Shown piece after piece: positions 5,660 through 5,718 of a DNA stretch of 5,718 nucleotides. The stretch is taken from the NCBI GenBank assembly GCA_009777435.1, contig WRLW01000107.1, positions 1-5,718 of the forward strand, written 5' to 3'. The notes under the pieces were generated by a model. That model made no database searches, was not told the DNA's origin, and worked only from the letters and a program-made list of their open reading frames with translations. The position numbers were made by a program, and so were the translations under genes. The DNA is from Oscillospiraceae bacterium (GTDB lineage: Bacteria > Bacillota > Clostridia > Oscillospirales > UBA929). The stretch's first letter is position 1, and each line of letters begins with the position of its first letter.

Positions 5660-5718
5660 GTGTCCGTGCCGTTTTTCTTATACGACTGCGCGCCGGGGAG
5701 CGCCTTGTTCAGGATAAT
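5656..5718 (-). CDS. C-terminal end of an unrecognised gene upstream of the PRTase
   Basis: On the - strand one frame is open from the window edge for 20 codons (ending ...QSYKKNGTDT) and stops at TGA 5658-5656, overlapping the PRTase ATG as ATGA. The other two frames on that strand hit stops early (TGA and TAA). The four-base overlap, and the lack of a ribosome site before the PRTase, suggest a real upstream gene in the same operon. Twenty residues are too few to name it. Confidence 0.6.
   Translation of the reverse strand: MILNKALPGAQSYKKNGTDT

Overview
The window looks like part of a chromosome from a fairly GC-rich Firmicute, probably an anaerobic gut-type Clostridia (Oscillospirales-like). 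This is inferred from strong Shine-Dalgarno sites, one near-consensus sigma-A promoter, a classic stem plus T-tract terminator, a DUF2089 regulator, and a long-form mannitol-dehydrogenase-family enzyme beside uxaC. Nothing here is phage, plasmid or insertion-sequence material, and I see no RNA genes or CRISPR. Two genes run off the edges.

Left third (+ strand, 1-2302): the end of a hexuronate catabolic operon. The 3' part of a fructuronate reductase (uxuB type) overlaps by ATGA the start of a complete glucuronate/galacturonate isomerase (uxaC). UxaC isomerises D-glucuronate to D-fructuronate, and UxuB reduces fructuronate to D-mannonate, so the pair gives two consecutive steps of pectin and glucuronide breakdown. 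A GC-rich hairpin follows.

Middle (- strand, 3570-2336): a self-contained cassette starting at a well-formed promoter at 3542-3570. It holds a short DUF2089 helix-turn-helix protein, a three-helix membrane protein one base downstream, and a hotdog-fold acyl-CoA thioesterase. The thioesterase converges on uxaC, and its stop codon lies in the loop of the hairpin between them. The first two genes are visibly more AT-rich than their surroundings. The promoter carries two identical 11-bp direct repeats exactly 22 bp apart, a candidate operator for the DUF2089 protein.

Right third (- strand, 5718-3620): a purine-uptake and salvage-type operon. The last 20 codons of an unrecognised gene overlap by ATGA an adenine-PRTase-like phosphoribosyltransferase. 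An AzgA/PbuG-type purine permease follows, then a strong intrinsic terminator. Import of a purine base by the permease and its capture as a nucleotide by the PRTase is the simplest reading, although the PRTase substrate is not settled by sequence.

I did not find a clearly new system. The points most worth following are the repeat-bearing promoter and corrected start of the DUF2089 gene, the small regulator/membrane-protein pair, and the stop-codon-in-hairpin arrangement between the convergent operons.
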